Assembly (NCBI RefSeq): GCF_032918005.1
Contig: NZ_CP136628.1
Coordinates: forward strand, 2,155,501 to 2,219,500
Length of the DNA stretch: 64,000 nt
Reading direction: 5' to 3'
DNA from: Bradyrhizobium sp. NDS-1
GTDB taxonomy: Bacteria; Pseudomonadota; Alphaproteobacteria; Rhizobiales; Xanthobacteraceae
Shown here piece by piece: positions 44,875 to 54,725 of the stretch (the stretch's first letter is position 1; each line of letters begins with the position of its first letter). The position numbers and the translations under genes are program-made. The notes beneath the pieces are model-generated. The model had not been told where the DNA came from and did not search any database. It worked only from the letters and a program-made list of their open reading frames with translations.

Positions 44875-46260
44875 TCAAGAAGTCGCTGCCGATGGCACGG
44901 TGGCCGACCGGGCGGCGCCCATTGGGGAGCGGCCAACGATCATGGTGAGCAGACCCTGGCCCCACAGCCGCTGTGCGGCCCTCTTGGCGTCCTCCAACGT
45001 CACTGCATCGACGACGGCGTTATGCTGTTTGACATAGTCGATCGGCAGCTTATCAAGCTGATGCTGCAGCAGCGTTCGCGCAAACTTCGAGGAAGTGTTG
45101 AGGGCCAGCATCTGTGAGCCTCTCAGGTAAGACTTTGCATCGTCGAGTTCCTGCAGGGTCGGTCCTTCCTCCGCGATTCGGTGGGCTTGATTCTCGATCT
45201 GTTCGACCGTCTCGTCAGCGCGATCGGCGCGGGTGCCGCTATTGCCGACAAACATGGCGGAATGATCCATCCAGACCAAGCGCTCATGGACCGAATAGGC
45301 CAGCCCGCGCTTCTCGCGGACTTCGCGGAACAGCCGCGACGTCAGACCGGGGCCGCCGAGGATGTGGTTGACGACATAGGCCGCCATGAAATCGGGCTCG
45401 CTGCGGCGGACGCCGGGACCGCCAAAGATCACAACGGTCTGGGGCACATCGAGCGGAATGAAGACGCGCTGCGGCGGCGTTGCTGCGACCACGTCGGGCA
45501 CCGGCGCCAACTCCGCCATGGCCGGCAGGCCGCCAAAAGTCCTGTCGAGCAATTTGCACAGGGCCTCTGGATCGACGTCGCCGACCACCGCGATCTTGAG
45601 CGTGTCTTTTGCTATCACGCGTCGGACATAGCCCTTGAGATCCGCGACCTCGATCTTTGGCACGCTCTCGATCGTGCCTCTGGCCTCCCGAGCATAAGGA
45701 TGATCGTTAAAGGCGACTTCGAGGAATTTGCGCTTGGCGAGGGACGAGGGATCGGTCGAGTCTTGCCGAAGGCTCGCAAGCATGCTGGCACGAATCCGTT
45801 CGACATCGGCCGCGTCGAAACGCGGCGAGGTTAGTGCCATCCGTAGCAGGTCGAAGGCCTCGTCCCTGTTGTCTTCGAGCGTGCGCAAGGCACCGCGGAA
45901 GTGATCGCGGGTCGATTCAAAGTTTAGCTCAATCGCGCGACGGTCGAGCCGCTCATGAAAGGTCTGGGAATCTAGATCACCGGAGCCTTCACCGAGTAGG
46001 CCAGAAACCATGTAGCCGACGCCGGGTTTATCAGTGGGGTCTTGGGTCGCGCCGCCGCCGAATGCGTAATCCATCGCAATCAACGGGACAGTGGCGTCCT
46101 GCACGAACCAGGCTACTATACCGCAAGATGACACCAGGCGCTGGATCTTGGTCGCGCCACGCGTTCCGGCCGCGGAAAGTGAACGTGGCGAGGCGAGCAT
46201 CGCGGTCGAGCGCGAGGCTCCGCCGGCGAAGACCGCACGACGTGTGAAGGAATAGGTCAT
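44875..46260 (-). CDS. M16-family peptidase homologue lacking the zinc motif (partner subunit)
   Basis: A 461-residue M16 (pitrilysin/insulinase) fold protein. It has the subunit core (AMDYAFGGGATQDPTDKPGV, LKIAVVGDVDPEALCKLLDR, VVNHILGGPGLTSRLFREVR and EKRGLAYSV). The HxxEH zinc site is missing, as in the non-catalytic half of two-subunit bacterial M16 peptidases. The C-terminal R/Y region that helps bind substrate is present. An N-terminal signal-like stretch follows FTRRAVFAGG. Its ATG overlaps the stop of the catalytic partner by four bases, so they should form a heterodimer. Confidence 0.88.
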   Translation of the reverse strand: MTYSFTRRAVFAGGASRSTAMLASPRSLSAAGTRGATKIQRLVSSCGIVAWFVQDATVPLIAMDYAFGGGATQDPTDKPGVGYMVSGLLGEGSGDLDSQTFHERLDRRAIELNFESTRDHFRGALRTLEDNRDEAFDLLRMALTSPRFDAADVERIRASMLASLRQDSTDPSSLAKRKFLEVAFNDHPYAREARGTIESVPKIEVADLKGYVRRVIAKDTLKIAVVGDVDPEALCKLLDRTFGGLPAMAELAPVPDVVAATPPQRVFIPLDVPQTVVIFGGPGVRRSEPDFMAAYVVNHILGGPGLTSRLFREVREKRGLAYSVHERLVWMDHSAMFVGNSGTRADRADETVEQIENQAHRIAEEGPTLQELDDAKSYLRGSQMLALNTSSKFARTLLQHQLDKLPIDYVKQHNAVVDAVTLEDAKRAAQRLWGQGLLTMIVGRSPMGAARSATVPSAATS

Positions 46261-47714
46261 GATCGCTTCTCCCGGTGGTTCCGCGTTGACTCTTTCATAA
46301 GATAGCCAGTCACGGAGCGCTTCTTGTCGAGCCATTTCCCAGCGGCCGCGCGCACTTGGTCGGCGGTGACTGCGCGGATGCCGTCCTGCCAGCCTCGGAT
46401 TTCGTCGATGCTGAGCCCAGTCGTGAGCCCACCACCATACCGGATCGCAAGCGCTTCTTGCCTGTCCTGAGCGTAGGTTGCTTGCGCGATCAGCTGCGTC
46501 TTGACCCGCTCGAGATCCTCGGCGCGCGCGCACATGTGCGCAATATCGGCTATCACCTCGTCGATGGCGCACTCAATCTCCCCGAATCCGACGCCGGGTT
46601 TCGGGGTCGCATAAATCTCGAATTGCGTAGGATCGAGCGAGGTACGCTCGTAGCTTGTCTCCGCCGTGATCGCAATCTGCTTGTCGATTACCAGCGCGCG
46701 ATAAAGATGTGAGTTGGCGCCGCCACCCATCAATTGCGCGAGCACATCAAGCACTGGACTCTCGCCGGCGGCCGCGGGGTGAGCCGACGGCACGAGATAA
46801 TAACGGCGCAAGGCTGGCTGTTCGACGCGGGGATCGGTCAGCGTCACGGTACGCGGCGCAGCCGGCGTCGGCTCCTGCGGTCGCAGGCGTTCCGCGGGAA
46901 TTGATGGTTGCGGGGGGATGTGGCCATAATTCTTTTCCACCATCGGGCGGATCGCATTTGCGTCGACGTCACCGGCGATGATCAGGATGGCGCTGTTCGG
47001 CGCGTAAAAACGCTTGTAGAAGGCGAGCGCGTCCTCGCGATCGAACTTTTCGATTTCCTGACGCCAGCCGATCAAAGGGCGGCCGTAGGGATGGTTGAGG
47101 TAAAGAGCCGCCATCATCTGCTCGGCGAGCTGCGCGTCCGGCTTGTTGGCGACCCGCCTATTGAGTTCCTCCAGCACCACGTCGCGCTCCGACAGCACGT
47201 TCTCCTCTTTGAGGATGAGACCGGTCATGCGGTCGGCTTCAAATTCCATCATCTTACCGAGCTGCTCGCGCGGCACCTGCTGGAAATAGGCGGTATGGTC
47301 GGTCCCGGTGAAGCCGTTCTGGTTGCCGCCGCAGCGCTGCACGGTCTGGGAGAATTCACCCGCTGGATGTTTGGATGTGCCCTTGAACATCAGGTGTTCG
47401 AGGAAATGCGCAAGCCCCGATTTGCCGGGTGGCTCGTCGGCGGAGCCGACCTTATACCAGATCATCTGAGTCGCAACGGGCGTCCGATGATCCGCAATCA
47501 CCACGACCTGCAGGCCGTTCTGAAGCGTGAAGCTGGCTGGTCGATCCGACCTGACTGTGTCCCGGGCAAGCACGCTCCCTTCTTCAGGAGCGTACCGAAG
47601 GTTACCATCCGCGCTATCATACGTTTCGACAGCCAGTGCGGTGCGCGTCATCAAATCGAAGGCACCAGCCGCGGTGCTTCCCACCTTGGCGGTTACCGAA
47701 CCCCAGTTCTTCAT
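46257..47714 (-). CDS. M16-family zinc peptidase, catalytic subunit
   Basis: A 485-residue zinc peptidase. HFLEH (His103, Glu106, His107) is the inverted zinc motif, and the distal Glu ligand lies in LSERDVVLEELNRR. AAYLNHPYGRPLIGW-type sequence follows (ALYLNHPYGRPLIGWRQEIE). I took ATG 47714 as the start because the remote upstream ATG adds unrelated residues. The N-terminus has only a weak export signal. M16 peptidases cut short peptides in the periplasm. HrrP and SapA of Sinorhizobium are M16 enzymes that degrade host nodule peptides; a similar role here is speculation. Confidence 0.88.
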   Translation of the reverse strand: MKNWGSVTAKVGSTAAGAFDLMTRTALAVETYDSADGNLRYAPEEGSVLARDTVRSDRPASFTLQNGLQVVVIADHRTPVATQMIWYKVGSADEPPGKSGLAHFLEHLMFKGTSKHPAGEFSQTVQRCGGNQNGFTGTDHTAYFQQVPREQLGKMMEFEADRMTGLILKEENVLSERDVVLEELNRRVANKPDAQLAEQMMAALYLNHPYGRPLIGWRQEIEKFDREDALAFYKRFYAPNSAILIIAGDVDANAIRPMVEKNYGHIPPQPSIPAERLRPQEPTPAAPRTVTLTDPRVEQPALRRYYLVPSAHPAAAGESPVLDVLAQLMGGGANSHLYRALVIDKQIAITAETSYERTSLDPTQFEIYATPKPGVGFGEIECAIDEVIADIAHMCARAEDLERVKTQLIAQATYAQDRQEALAIRYGGGLTTGLSIDEIRGWQDGIRAVTADQVRAAAGKWLDKKRSVTGYLMKESTRNHREKRS

Positions 47715-48859
47715 CGCATCGCCTTTTCGTTCCACAGAGAGCCACGTTCTGTGACAGACAATCCCGACAAAAGCGGGAAGCCGCACACCGTTTGGCAAGC
47801 AGCTGAGCAAAGACCGGGCCAACTGCCTGGCGGCCTGCGCACGGCCACGCTACGCGCCAACTGGACGCAGAACAAACGTGGGGCGCACGTTCTGGCCAAA
47901 GGTCAACCGCCCGCATGTCGTTAACACGACATTGCGCACGAAAGCGCATCATAACTTGCCGCCGACTGGCAGAATGGCAACTTGCAGCAAACGACAGACC
48001 GAGCGGCGATTACAACGCCGTCTCAACTTTCGCAGTCGCTGTTACACGCATAAGGACGCTCATCCATCGAAAAGTCTGACGCACGGCGTCCTACCGACGG
48101 TCCAACTCGGGCGGGCAGTGAACGATTGCCTGTTCGCTGGAGCGCAAATTTCTTCGCAGCGGATGCCACGGCATTGCACTCAACTCGGCTGATGGCTCAC
48201 TCTCCCTCTGCGCCGTGAGTGGCTTCGCAATATTTCTCATGATCGCGAGACGGGAGTTGGCGAGCAGCTGCTTGGAGTGAACTCCGCCGAAATAGTGTAG
48301 GACAAGGCGCCGGAATAACGTAGATGTCTCGGTAACGCGAATTAGGTTGTCGAGAATGGGCCCACTTCGCCAATGTGGTCGCGGATAACGTTGATAGCGT
48401 TCAGCCGGCGAACCGCCTCGTCGGCAATCACCTCTAGCAATCAACAAACGCGTTGTTCCCTAGTGCGTCGTAGAATGGCTTTTCTGCAGCATACGCGCGG
48501 CAAGTGCACATCTCGTCAAATGCGATCATAACCAACAGGGAGAATTCGTCTTTGAGATGTCAGCCATGGACCAAAATCATGTGATCGAATGTTTAATCTC
48601 TCTCGAAGGTCCGTTTCGGATCCGTTAGCGACAGCTCTGTGGTGCGGATGACCCCATTGGCGTGGCGCTCTTCGTCGGCTGTCCATAATTAAACAATGCC
48701 CCGGCGTCATCCGTAGCGATCAGTCCTACTGCGTCATAATTTGCACCGACTTCGACGTCAGATTGGTCTGATGCAATAAGGGTATCGAAATAGTGTGGAC
48801 ACGAGAGCCGCGTTCCATCCTCTCCGAACGGTGGCGATCGAATCTGGGAGTGTTGCTCA
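47715..48859. other. no recognised gene
   Basis: Over 1.1 kb of mixed short frames lies upstream of the M16 operon. Its promoter should be in the first 200 bases, but no -24/-12 or FixK-type element stands out. The remainder resembles decayed DNA next to the IS701 fragment. Confidence 0.4.
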
Positions 48860-49320
48860 GGCCGCAATGGCGGATCCCCTCGGTCGATAAGTTTCGGGAA
48901 TTGCAGCTTCCTTGAACAGCTTGGTGGAGGCTGTTTCTGAGGGGGAAATCGCTTCTCGCTCGGAGACCAGAATCCGTAGGCGGCAATGCAGGGTGTTGCG
49001 TGATGGTGGAAGCCACGCCAGCTTCGCCCCTCGAAGTGGCCAAGGCCCACATCCTGTTTGAGTTCGTGGTAGTCGCGCTCAATGCGCCAGCGCAGCTTGA
49101 CGGCATCGACGAGCCGACGGAAGCCAATGTTCGCCGGAAGCGTTGACAACCAATATTTGGTCGGCGCCTCTTCGCCTGCCGGCCCCTCGATCGGCAGCCA
49201 TTTCCTCCGACCGGCTTTCGCCGCGCCACTAATCTCGATGTGCCGGACGGACGCGCACACGGGCGAAGCGCGAGGACAACCTTTCTGCCATACCCTCACG
49301 CCACGTGATCTTGTGCCAAG
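48860..49320 (-). pseudogene. IS701-family transposase fragment
   Basis: The minus strand encodes RRKWLPIEGPAGEEAPTKYW, LSTLPANIGFRRLVDAVKLR, WRIERDYHELKQDVGLGHFE and GRSWRGFHHHATPCIAAYGF. This is the C-terminal half of an IS701-type DDE transposase with the final catalytic Glu region. The N-terminal half is missing at about 49320, and the end is scrambled after 48930. Confidence 0.75.
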
Positions 49321-49384
49321 CATGTGATGGCAGGCCGAGCGCAAGCTTCTTGGCCGAAATCGCTCGGTGCGTAACCCTGTGGTA

Positions 49385-49730
49385 AAGCGATCATCCGGTA
49401 TCCACGGGAGGAGCCAATGACCACGCGCACGCTGTTCGTGACCAAGGCTGTTGGTGATGGCGTTGGCGATAGTCTGACTCTTGCCCCTGCCGGGCGGGCC
49501 GAACAGTACATAGCCCGCGCCGCGCTGGGCAGCGACGACGGCAGCGATCTGCGAGGAACCGGCCGACAGCGGCGCGAACAGTTCGATCGGGTCGACGATA
49601 TCGTCGATGGTCCGCGATCGATGAAGCTCGCCCGGGACCCATCGTAGCTGTGGGTCGGGGTATCGATCAGGTGACGCACGACGGGATTGCTCTTGGGCAA
49701 TCTGCGCGGTCGACGAGATCCTCCCATATC
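49385..49730 (-). pseudogene. remnant of a large SF1-type helicase/ATPase (DUF4011-like)
   Basis: The minus strand reads DPIELFAPLSAGSSQIAAVV and then GYVLFGPPGRGKSQTIANAI. This is a Q-motif-plus-Walker-A arrangement (GPPGxGKSQTIAN) typical of DUF4011/DUF3320 helicase-like proteins. Just upstream another frame gives PKSNPVVRHLIDTPTHS, consistent with a frameshift. Only about 115 codons remain of a protein normally over 1000 residues. Such proteins occur in defence islands. Confidence 0.5.
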
Positions 49731-50187
49731 AGTTACTTGGTGAAGGACTGCGTCGCGAGCGTCACCGGCTCGGTGACTTCCCAGCCCTGGATGCTCTTGA
49801 TGTGGCGGCGGACACCTTCGAGCTGGGCAGGCGGATCGGCTCATTCTGAATGAGGGGGTTGAGTTGCGCCGGTGCTCTCCGACTTGTCGGCCGGACTCAA
49901 TTCGCAGGCTGCTGAAATACGAGCTGAAGACATTCGGCGGAAGCTGATCTGGATGATCGGGCTTCCAACGATGCTCATGGGCCTGTTCGCCCTGCTGTTG
50001 GGTTGCAGCATCGCCACAAACCGTCGCGTCGATGACGGCAGCCATGCGTCAGCTCGGGCGACGGCCCGTTCGATGTGGTTCTGCCGGGTAGCGGATCCAG
50101 GAAATAGCCTCCACGTTAGACCGTACCGAGTCTGACGTCCTTCGAATGCGGGAGCTGCTTCTTCAACTGCACGATCGACATGTTGCC
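49731..50187. other. no recognised gene
   Basis: Probably further decay of the helicase-like gene on the minus strand. No frame with family resemblance or ribosome-binding site was found. Confidence 0.35.
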
Positions 50188-50742
50188 TCAGGCAATTTTA
50201 AGCGTGTCGCCGCCGATCTCCCGGTTGCAAGGGCAGAGCTCATTAGTCTGTATCGCATCCAGAACGCGTAGCGTGTCTTTTGGGCTGCGGCCGACATTGA
50301 GGCTTGTCGCATAGACATGCTGGATCGTATTCTCAGGATCGACGATGAAAGTGTAGCGATGCGCGATGCCATCACGCGAGCGCACTCCAAGGCCATCGAC
50401 CAGTGCGCCCTTGGTGTCGGCAAACTGCCAGATCGATAGACGGTGCAGGTCCTTGTGCTCACGCCGCCAGGCGAGCTTGCAGAACTCGTTATCGGTCGAG
50501 CCACCAAGCACGACTGCATCGCGATCGGCAAAATCCTTGGATAGGCGGGCAAACTCAGCGATTTCGGTTGGGCAGACGAATGTGAAATCCTTCGGGTAAA
50601 AGAAGATGACTTTCCATTTGCCGGGAAAGCTCGTCTCAGTCAGCGTCTCAAAGGCGCTCTGCCCGTTCTCCTCTTGCAGGTGAAAGCCGGGCTTCACGCC
50701 TGTGATTTCGAACGGCGGCAACTTACTTCCAATTCCAGACAT
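50188..50742 (-). CDS. peroxiredoxin (AhpC/TSA family)
   Basis: A 184-residue 2-Cys-type peroxiredoxin that reduces peroxides. The peroxidatic Cys lies in FFYPKDFTFVCPTEIAEFAR and the resolving-type Cys in NELCPCNREIGG. GSTDNEFCKLAWRREHKDL supplies another Cys and the conserved Arg. GAGGACAAT precedes ATG 50742. It is transcribed divergently from nifH. A clear -24/-12 element about 55 bases upstream suggests expression together with nitrogenase, protecting it or its electron donors in bacteroids. Confidence 0.92.
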   Translation of the reverse strand: MSGIGSKLPPFEITGVKPGFHLQEENGQSAFETLTETSFPGKWKVIFFYPKDFTFVCPTEIAEFARLSKDFADRDAVVLGGSTDNEFCKLAWRREHKDLHRLSIWQFADTKGALVDGLGVRSRDGIAHRYTFIVDPENTIQHVYATSLNVGRSPKDTLRVLDAIQTNELCPCNREIGGDTLKIA

Positions 50743-50796
50743 ATTGTCCTCACAACAACATCGCGTCACGCGGAAACTGCGTTCCGGGCCTAGCAA

Positions 50797-50813
50797 AGCA
50801 AGCGATATGCCAC
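50797..50813 (-). promoter_or_regulatory. RpoN -24/-12 promoter of the peroxiredoxin gene
   Basis: On the minus strand, GTGGCATATCGCTTGCT keeps GG-N10-GC with TGGCAT and TTGCT. The transcript would start about 45 bases before the ATG. Confidence 0.7.
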
Positions 50814-50989
50814 CCGCTCTGACGGCAAGTACCCACCGTACCGGTCATGAAACATTCGCACTTTGATGATGGCGGTGTCCTCGAACCCGATCCGCACCGT
50901 ATGATCTCCTCAATCGCCTCGGGCTAAGGCCCGGCATTTCCCGTTCCGCGCCCTGTCGCCGGGCGCTCGTAATGGAATCAATGCGCCAG

Positions 50990-51015
50990 GGCTTTGTCCG
51001 GTTTCTGTCAAAGCC
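50990..51015. promoter_or_regulatory. probable NifA upstream activator site between peroxiredoxin and nifH
   Basis: Arms GGCTTTG and CAAAGCC enclose TCCGGTTTCTGT, giving TGT-N10-TCA at 50995-51010. This is one base off the NifA consensus TGT-N10-ACA, inside a perfect 7-bp dyad. It is about 100 bases upstream of the nifH -24 element and 180 from the peroxiredoxin promoter, so it may serve both. Confidence 0.5.
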
Positions 51016-51107
51016 CTTGCCGCGGTCGCGTCCGCAACGGCATCCGGTCTCGGACGCCGCGCGATTAGTCCAGCACGCTCAGGCGCTTGACGCACCTGCG
51101 AACGAAA

Positions 51108-51124
51108 TGGCACGCCAGTTGCTA
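51108..51124 (+). promoter_or_regulatory. RpoN -24/-12 promoter of nifH
   Basis: TGGCACGCCAGTTGCTA is a full-consensus RpoN element. It lies about 157 bases before the nifH ATG, giving a long 5' leader, as in other Bradyrhizobium nifH genes. Confidence 0.9.
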
Positions 51125-51155
51125 AATGGATGCAGCAACAACGAGTGAGGGCTGA

Positions 51156-52172
<1,017 letters not shown>

Positions 52173-52177
52173 TTCAT

Positions 52178-52212
52178 GATGTCGGCCTTCTCGACCCGGG
52201 AAGGCCGACATC
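52178..52212 (+). terminator. perfect 13-bp hairpin between nifH and nifQ
   Basis: Arms GATGTCGGCCTTC and GAAGGCCGACATC with loop TCGACCCGG begin five bases after the nifH stop. It lacks a T run, so partial termination or 3'-end protection of an abundant nifH mRNA is more likely than full termination. Confidence 0.65.
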
Positions 52213-52239
52213 GTCCACTCAGATGCTGGGGTGACCTTC

Positions 52240-52944
52240 ATGATTGGTACACAAAGACAATTGGCCGGTACGGTGTCACCTCCTGTATCGGCAGCTCACG
52301 TCGCCGAGCTGCGCGATGCAAGTAAGCTCTACGGCCTTCTGACTGGACGCCATCCAACAGAAGTCGACATCAGCGATAACTACGATTTCGATCGCCATGT
52401 GCTCGCCTGCGTTCTCGCCGCATCCGCTATGGATGGCGGCCAACTTCCCGAACGGGCTGGCTTGACTAACCAGGAGCTCAATGCGCTCCTAGTGCAATAC
52501 TTCCCGTCCAGCCCGGTCAGAAGGTGTACCTGGCGCGAACAGTCCGCGTTATCGGCTCCTGACGAGACAATTATGGTGCGCGACCTCCTGCTTGCGCAAC
52601 GTTCTACCCATAGCGAGGTCGGCGGCTGGTTGGCGACGATGATCGCGCGGCGCGCCATGGAGCCCAATCACTTGTGGGAAGATCTCGGTCTGCGGAAGCG
52701 CGACGAATTGTCCCGCCTCCTGACGCGCCATTTCGGGCCGTTAGCGGCTCGCAACTCCAAGAAGATGCGTTGGAAGCGCTTCTTCTATCGCATGCTATGC
52801 GAAGATGACGGTCTGGTGATGTGTACTACGCCGGTCTGCACGGAATGCAATGATTTTGATCTTTGCTTCGGCGTGGAGAACGGGGAGAGCCGGATGGCCG
52901 GACGACGGCGGGATCATCTGCGTCGTCTCGATGATTCCGTTTAA
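52240..52944 (+). CDS. nifQ: molybdenum-delivery protein NifQ
   Basis: A 234-residue NifQ, which carries a Mo-Fe-S cluster and supplies molybdenum for FeMo-co synthesis on NifEN. The metal-binding motif near the C-terminus is CTTPVCTECNDFDLC (C-x4-C-x2-C-x5-C). KKMRWKRFFYRMLCEDDGLV is the conserved stretch before it. I chose ATG 52240, preceded by GGGGTGA; a GTG at 52231 is possible. It is downstream of nifH beyond the hairpin and probably in the same transcript. Confidence 0.92.
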   Translation: MIGTQRQLAGTVSPPVSAAHVAELRDASKLYGLLTGRHPTEVDISDNYDFDRHVLACVLAASAMDGGQLPERAGLTNQELNALLVQYFPSSPVRRCTWREQSALSAPDETIMVRDLLLAQRSTHSEVGGWLATMIARRAMEPNHLWEDLGLRKRDELSRLLTRHFGPLAARNSKKMRWKRFFYRMLCEDDGLVMCTTPVCTECNDFDLCFGVENGESRMAGRRRDHLRRLDDSV

Positions 52945-53043
52945 AAGACGGCGCCCTACCGAGCGCTGGACCCGCGATTGCTTGGCCGCTCCCACCGCAT
53001 TGTGATCGGCTAGCATTCAGGGTTTGCCGCAATCACTTCGCTG

Positions 53044-53199
53044 TTGTCCGAGTTGCAAGTGTCGGTCACCGCCGAGCAAACCGAAACCATCCTCGCGCGC
53101 GTCCGCAAGCATGCCATCGAGCACAAGGGCCGGGTGCCCGGAAGGGTGGTGGCAATCTGGCGCGACATTCACGAGGGCTCCCTCGTCAAGGGCGTGTGA
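53044..53199 (+). CDS. small nif-associated protein between nifQ and nifW
   Basis: A 51-codon frame reads VSVTAEQTETILARVRKHAI, RVPGRVVAIWRDIHEGS and LVKGV, then a stop. Its composition is protein-like, and I recall similar short proteins beside nif genes, though I cannot assign a role. No ATG is available after the in-frame stop near 53015, so TTG 53044 (or a non-standard codon) must start it. It has the same direction and spacing as nifQ and nifW. Confidence 0.5.
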   Translation: MSELQVSVTAEQTETILARVRKHAIEHKGRVPGRVVAIWRDIHEGSLVKGV

Positions 53200-53283
53200 T
53201 GGGTTGGTCAGCCAGGGCCGCGCGATCAAGTCGAAACATTCGCCCGGATGGTTTCTGGGCGTGGATCTAAATGGAGGTTGAGA

Positions 53284-53616
53284 ATGATGACGGACGGCAT
53301 CCTTTCGCAATTGAAGAAGGCCTCGGCGGCAGAGGAGTTTTTTGCACTGCTCGGCGTCGAGTACGACGAGAAAATCATCGACGTGGCGCGGCTTCACATC
53401 CTGCGTCGCATGGGTCAGTATCTTGCGGGTGAGGCGTTGACGGGTGCATCCGATCCTGACATCGCCTTGCGTTGTAAGGCTACGCTTGAGCGCGCCTATG
53501 CCGACTTCGTCACGTCCTCCCCGATCGAACAGCGCGTGTTCAAGGTCCTCAAGGATGCGGCAGCGCCACAACCGAACAAGCATCCAGCCTTGGTCCAGCT
53601 CGGTTCCTTGGAGTGA
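53284..53616 (+). CDS. nifW: nitrogenase-stabilizing/protective protein NifW
   Basis: A 110-residue NifW, which interacts with the MoFe protein and protects it from oxygen or aids its assembly. The sequence opens ILSQLKKASAAEEFFALLGV and continues VARLHILRRMGQYL, both family-conserved. GAGGTTGAGA precedes the tandem ATG at 53284; an upstream in-frame start at 53248 is less well supported. It is the last gene of the nifH transcript. Confidence 0.93.
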   Translation: MMTDGILSQLKKASAAEEFFALLGVEYDEKIIDVARLHILRRMGQYLAGEALTGASDPDIALRCKATLERAYADFVTSSPIEQRVFKVLKDAAAPQPNKHPALVQLGSLE

Positions 53617-53882
53617 ATCGAGTTTACATCTCGTGCTCTGGACTGTGAAGGTTCGGAGCTGACAGCCCCAGCTTGCAATTCAAACGGAAGTTGCAGTGGC
53701 CTCGTGGATCCGCAGCTTTAACACTTGCTCCGCTCTCCTTATGTGCCAATCACGACTGGGCGCTGGTTTGTCCATCCTTTCAAGCTGGTGCCCATGGCGA
53801 ACCTATCTCCTGCAATAGTACGCCGGCAGCGGGAAGCGCACATTTGGCGAGGAAAGCGCACCAGATTCGGATGACTGTCTTC

Positions 53883-53898
53883 TGTCGCATTCCGGACA
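53883..53898 (+). promoter_or_regulatory. NifA upstream activator site for the fixA-BCX promoter
   Basis: TGTCGCATTCCGGACA is a perfect TGT-N10-ACA site. It lies about 107 bases before the -24 element at 54003, the usual NifA spacing. Confidence 0.85.
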
Positions 53899-54002
53899 CG
53901 CCTCGGCGCGGTTACCGAATGTTCCGATCCTCGTGAGAGGCCGCCAACCAATTTCCTTCCGTAAGAGTCTGTATTGGCGCCCAATTTTAATCGCCTACGC
54001 AA

Positions 54003-54019
54003 TTGGTACGACAATTGCT
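54003..54019 (+). promoter_or_regulatory. RpoN -24/-12 promoter of the fixA-BCX transcript
   Basis: TTGGTACGACAATTGCT matches the RpoN consensus except T for C after GG. With the NifA site upstream it should drive transcription through the decayed fixA into fixB, about 700 bases away. Confidence 0.82.
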
Positions 54020-54049
54020 GACATATGCTCAGCCAGTCTGGAGAAGCGC

Positions 54050-54640
54050 ATGCACATCTTGGTCTGCATCGATTGTGTTTTTGACGTCGCGCAGGTTCGC
54101 GCGCGCTGCCTGTCGGCACCATGATGCGTCGCGACGCCAACGCGATGGCCGCATATTCGGACCTGGCTGAGCTGAACGCTGAGCGTGATCCGCGCCAAAG
54201 GTTCGTCGACGAAATCACCCCCGTTGGCCGAGCTATGGCCGAGGTTTCGCGGGGGCAGTACTTGCTCTCCAGCGCCGGCCGCGCGGCGCCGTTGACGGGC
54301 GGTTTGACCCCGGCGCTCGTGCTCTCGCCAAGAGTTGCGGGCTTGTCGCTGCAATCGGCGAGACCTCGAGGGCATTCGGAGCAATGGATCGGGTTTTCAC
54401 CGGCAAGCACGTGGCGGATAATGATATCAGCCGAGCCTCTGCCACATCCTCGATCCGTTCCAGCTCGGTTGCATCTCGAAGATGAGGGGACCAATCGATC
54501 GGCTCGCGTGACCGGCGCAGAGAACCCGAAACGCGTGATTCCGTGGTCGTCGACACTTCGAGCAATGTCTGTCTCGGCCCCGCGCTGCTGCCAGGCGGTG
54601 CTGACTGAATGGCGGCGGGCATCCGGCCGAACTTTTGACT
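54050..54640 (+). pseudogene. fixA: decayed fixA (electron-transfer flavoprotein beta subunit)
   Basis: ATG 54050 behind GGAG begins MHILVCIDCVFDVAQVR, the start of FixA (normally MHxVVCIKQVPDSAQIR), but stops after 24 codons. Shifted frames then resemble the FixA body: MMRRDANAMAAYSDLAELNA, and later AIGETSRAFGAMDRVFTGKH (compare FGxxDIVFTGKQ). Several frameshifts and deletions destroy it. fixBCX follows in the usual order, so this was an ancestral fixABCX operon. Bradyrhizobium is known to carry fixA elsewhere, apart from fixBCX. Confidence 0.8.
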
Positions 54641-54725
54641 GAAGCAATCCTCAAGCGCGAATTCAAAGCTGGGGCGGAGCGCGCTCCGCTGGCTAGCCGC
54701 TACTGAACAACGGATGGGAGTACAG

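Noticed and set aside
53850..53872. TTTGGCGAGGAAAGCGCACC as a -24/-12 element
   Set aside because: The spacing fits but the -12 part is poor; it lies upstream of the NifA site and is probably chance.
53739..54647. 302-codon minus-strand frame over the fixA remnant
   Set aside because: The plus strand shows FixA-like segments behind a NifA-type promoter; the minus product resembles nothing.
54670..54700. GG-N10-GC spacing just upstream of fixB
   Set aside because: The -12 element is not TTGC-like and a much better promoter with a NifA site exists at 54003.
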